DNA from: Methanocorpusculaceae archaeon UBA425
GTDB taxonomy: Archaea > Halobacteriota > Methanomicrobia > Methanomicrobiales > Methanocorpusculaceae
Direction: 5' to 3'
Length of the DNA: 56,197 nucleotides
NCBI GenBank assembly: GCA_002506085.1
Contig: DAWV01000007.1
Span: 1-56,197, forward strand
The notes below the pieces were generated by a model. It ran no database searches. It was not told where the DNA came from and saw only the letters and a list, made by a program, of their open reading frames with translations. This document shows positions 54,191 through 56,197 of this stretch, one piece after another. Numbering within the stretch: position 1 is the first letter of the stretch; each line of letters begins with the position of its first letter. The position numbers and the translations under genes were made by a program.

Positions 54191-54235
54191 CCGGGGCGAA
54201 GCCTTCGAGTACATCCGCTGTCGTTTTTCGCCCCC
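54191..54235 (+). repeat. Hairpin repeat unit, copy 1
   Basis: GGGGCGAA and TTCGCCCC enclose GCCTTCGAGTACATCCGC and a TCGT segment. The same unit occurs at 54296-54342 and 54670-54715. The repeated part extends a little to each side (CTCCC before it, CTATTT or CTTTAT after it). The form resembles REP-like palindromic repeats. Confidence 0.75.
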
Positions 54236-54295
54236 TATTTTCTTCGGGTGTACTGCGGGAGGTGGCGTTATCCTACTCCTCCCTTAAGCGAATCC

Positions 54296-54342
54296 CCGGG
54301 GGCGAAGCCTTCGAGCACGTCCGCCGTCGTTTTGCGCCCCCC
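54296..54342 (+). repeat. Hairpin repeat unit, copy 2
   Basis: Second copy of the unit; it differs at GCACGTCCGC and has TTTTGCGCCCC in the right arm. Both this copy and the first are followed within about 15 nt by CGGGTGTAC. Confidence 0.75.
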
Positions 54343-54669
54343 TTTATATGCGGGTGTACATGGACCCCTATTTTTCGTGTGATGACTGATAGTGAAAAAC
54401 ATGAGCTGAATTACCGGATTCATACTCTTCCTTTTTAGTATGGATTTCTGGATGTACTTCGATTTCTTGTATGGAATTCTTTTTGATGGTCGCGTCATCA
54501 CACGAAATTCACGACAATATCCACGAAAACACGAAAAATAAAAAAAATGGTTGGATGGGACCCATGTAGTACCCTCCCCTGCCCCCACACGAAATTTTCG
54601 AAAATCAACGAAATTCACAAAAAGGGGGACAGGGGCGGGTGTGCTGTTTTCCTCCCCCTTACACGTGAC

Positions 54670-54715
54670 CGGGGGCGAAGCCTTCGAGTACATCCGCCGC
54701 TGTTTTTCGCCCCCC
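54670..54715 (+). repeat. Hairpin repeat unit, copy 3
   Basis: Third copy; arms GGGGGCGAA and TTCGCCCCC, with GAGTACATCCGCCGC between them. It lies inside the 83-bp inverted repeat, like the other two copies. Confidence 0.75.
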
Positions 54716-54821
54716 TTCCCGGCGAACAGAATCGGATTTGCTCAAGCGGGATTCTTTGGTTGTACTTCGGTTTCGTGTAAGGGATTTTTTATGATGACCG
54801 CATCCCCGCAAGGTATTTGCC

Positions 54822-54904
54822 TTGGTCGCAAATCAGAGATTTGCTCAGCTAAGGCCGCCCTTAGGGGCGTCCCGCCTCCGCTGAGAGCGAGCCTGACGGC
54901 TCAC
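54822..54904 (-). repeat. Right arm of the 83-bp inverted repeat
   Basis: Reverse complement of 54031-54113 with two mismatches. The two arms enclose 708 bp with no convincing gene, as in a foldback element or a non-autonomous transposon. Confidence 0.85.
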
Positions 54905-55304
54905 CCCGCCTCAGCTAAGACCTGTCCTATGGACCGGTCCGCCTCAACTGAGGTCGTCCGCGTTCCGCGTCCAACCCGCAAATCAACGGAATTCACGAAA
55001 ATGGAGCAGGGGATTTCGTGATGAGGGGTGTTCTAGTTGAAATTTCCTTTTTGCGAGTGGAAATATTGTTCGAAAAATCATAGGTTTCCATTCAAAAACT
55101 GGTGTTTCGATTTCAGTTTGGGCCTTCGGCGATGAATTTTGATGGATTATTTGTGGTTATTTTTTGGTTATTTTTTGTGGGTAAAAATAGAATACGGCTG
55201 GATTCGGCGTATTTTTGATGGACTGGGATCATTATATATAAATCCAGTAGATATACATGTTAAAAAAAAGATACCCCGGGTAAAACTACGTCCGGACGTA
55301 AACA

Positions 55305-55381
<77 letters not shown>

Positions 55382-55533
55382 GTACTTAATAAAATAGAGA
55401 ATATCTATTAACCCCGCCTTTTTTTGAGGATAGGATCACCCACTCTCTTTTTCGCTTCTCTCCTCCCCAAAAAACAGAATCACACAACTATTTCCCCAAA
55501 TTTACCCTCTATTTTCTCGAACAATTCGAGAGC

Positions 55534-56197
55534 TTACGCTCCTGCCTTCTTCAAATCTATGGTCTTTAGCTGATAGATATTATAACAAAATGCAGCCATC
55601 ATATTTTTCACTCGCACTCTTTGTAGTGTTGTTACCTTTACCAACCCTGCATGAAAGATATTTTTAATCACTGCATAGGGTCTCTCCCCCTTTGATCTCT
55701 TCCTACTTATTCGCATATTTCTCAGTTTATCTCGTATGCCAATTGGATGCCCCCTCGCTCCTCGTTTCATTGTGGCACTATATCCCTTACATTTTGCTCC
55801 CTGATATCCCCGATCCCGATAGACCACTTCACCCTCTTCTGACAGATCTACCTGACTATCGTGAACATTTGCTGTGGTGGTTTCAATGCGTCGAATAAGA
55901 TCATGCGTTGTATCCATGATGGTATGAAGTTTATAGCCATAGTGCATTTTCCCATTCTTGGACATGATTTTTCCATCTTTATCCCGTCGTGTTTTTGCCT
56001 GCTCTCCTCGCGGCGTGTCTTTCTTACAATGACCGGGTTCAGCATAAACAAACGTTGCATCCTGAATCATACCTTGTTCAATTTTGAGACCTTTCAGGTC
56101 AAGCTGCCTCTGAAGCTCCTGCCAAACCAATGTGTCAACGCCTGATTCAGACATGCGCTCACGAAATAACCAGATTGTTGAATTGTCGGGTATTTTG
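55534..56197 (-). mobile_element. IS5-type transposase, cut by the window end
   Basis: A transposase of the IS5/IS1182-like DDE group; the frame stays open to the window edge, where IPDNSTIWLFRERMSESGVD reads on before the first ATG at 56154, so the N-terminus is missing. The first catalytic Asp is in IEQGMIQDATFVY, the second in VVYRDRGYQGAK, and the Glu in SKGERPYAVIKNIF. Between them is KNGKMHYGYKLHTIMD. The C-terminal part is complete, with stop TAA at 55534. The left end of the element should lie within about 55440-55533, but I could not see its inverted repeat because the other end is outside. Confidence 0.88.

Noticed and set aside
54268..55021. Frames of 141 and 156 codons in the repeat-rich region
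   Set aside because: They consist of the hairpin repeats and inverted-repeat arms and have no protein-like features.

Overview
This window reads as chromosomal DNA of a methanogenic archaeon, most likely of the order Methanomicrobiales and perhaps close to Methanocorpusculum (the genus is my inference). The main reasons are the methyl-coenzyme M reductase activation protein AtwA, topoisomerase VI beside a gyrA/gyrB pair, an archaeal tRNA m2G10 methyltransferase, the archaeal repair protein NreA with a C-terminal PCNA-binding motif, pilins with archaeal class III signal peptides, and several TATA-box promoters. Most genes are tightly packed with 1-17 nt overlaps, so several operons can be read directly.

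Layout. 1-361 is a leader able to form hairpins. 362-3946 (+): GNAT and DUF2156 transferases, a tRNA methyltransferase, and an unknown protein with a nuclease-like segment. 3949-9482 (-): one operon of a small membrane protein, hisS, top6B, top6A and an MFS transporter. 9629-9979 (+): a cysteine-containing DGC-like protein. 10031-14537 (-): gyrB-gyrA. 14925-17362 (-): a NifX-like protein and two MinD ATPases carrying ferredoxin inserts. 17440-19095 (-): atwA. 19240-20675 (+): a DUF134 regulator and an Mrp/NBP35 ATPase. 20724-24140 (-): a five-gene overlapping operon (JAMM protease, RibL-like nucleotidyltransferase, DUF2284, PAPS-reductase-like, hisH). 24184-30988: a YgjP peptidase (+), a lipoprotein, an acyl-CoA synthetase, valS and a transglutaminase-like protein (all -).

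31300-39496 (+) is a type IV pilus locus with three near-duplicate pilins, a secretion ATPase and a membrane platform protein. It is interrupted by a replication-type ATPase gene and a cluster of inverted TGTCACTTC repeats that look like an origin or operator. 39603-42627 (+): two phenylacetate-CoA ligases and an ACT protein. 42633-44713 (-): a TPR protein and a hexulose-6-phosphate synthase/RraA fusion.

45455-49681 is the most striking part: a complete bacterial-style partner-switching module. It has a SpoIIE-type membrane phosphatase, a STAS antagonist, and an RsbW-type kinase whose ATPase domain is fused to a solenoid of about 26 repeats. The genome is archaeal, so no sigma factor is expected as the target. 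49847-51625 (-): a DUF2975/XRE/flavodoxin-like/flavodoxin-like operon of bacterial character. 51688-52851 (-): nreA. 53479-54009 (+): a GNAT. 54010-55533 is repeat-rich and gene-free (an 83-bp inverted repeat, three copies of a short hairpin repeat, two microsatellites). The window ends in an IS5-type transposase cut by the edge. I saw no tRNA, rRNA or CRISPR array.
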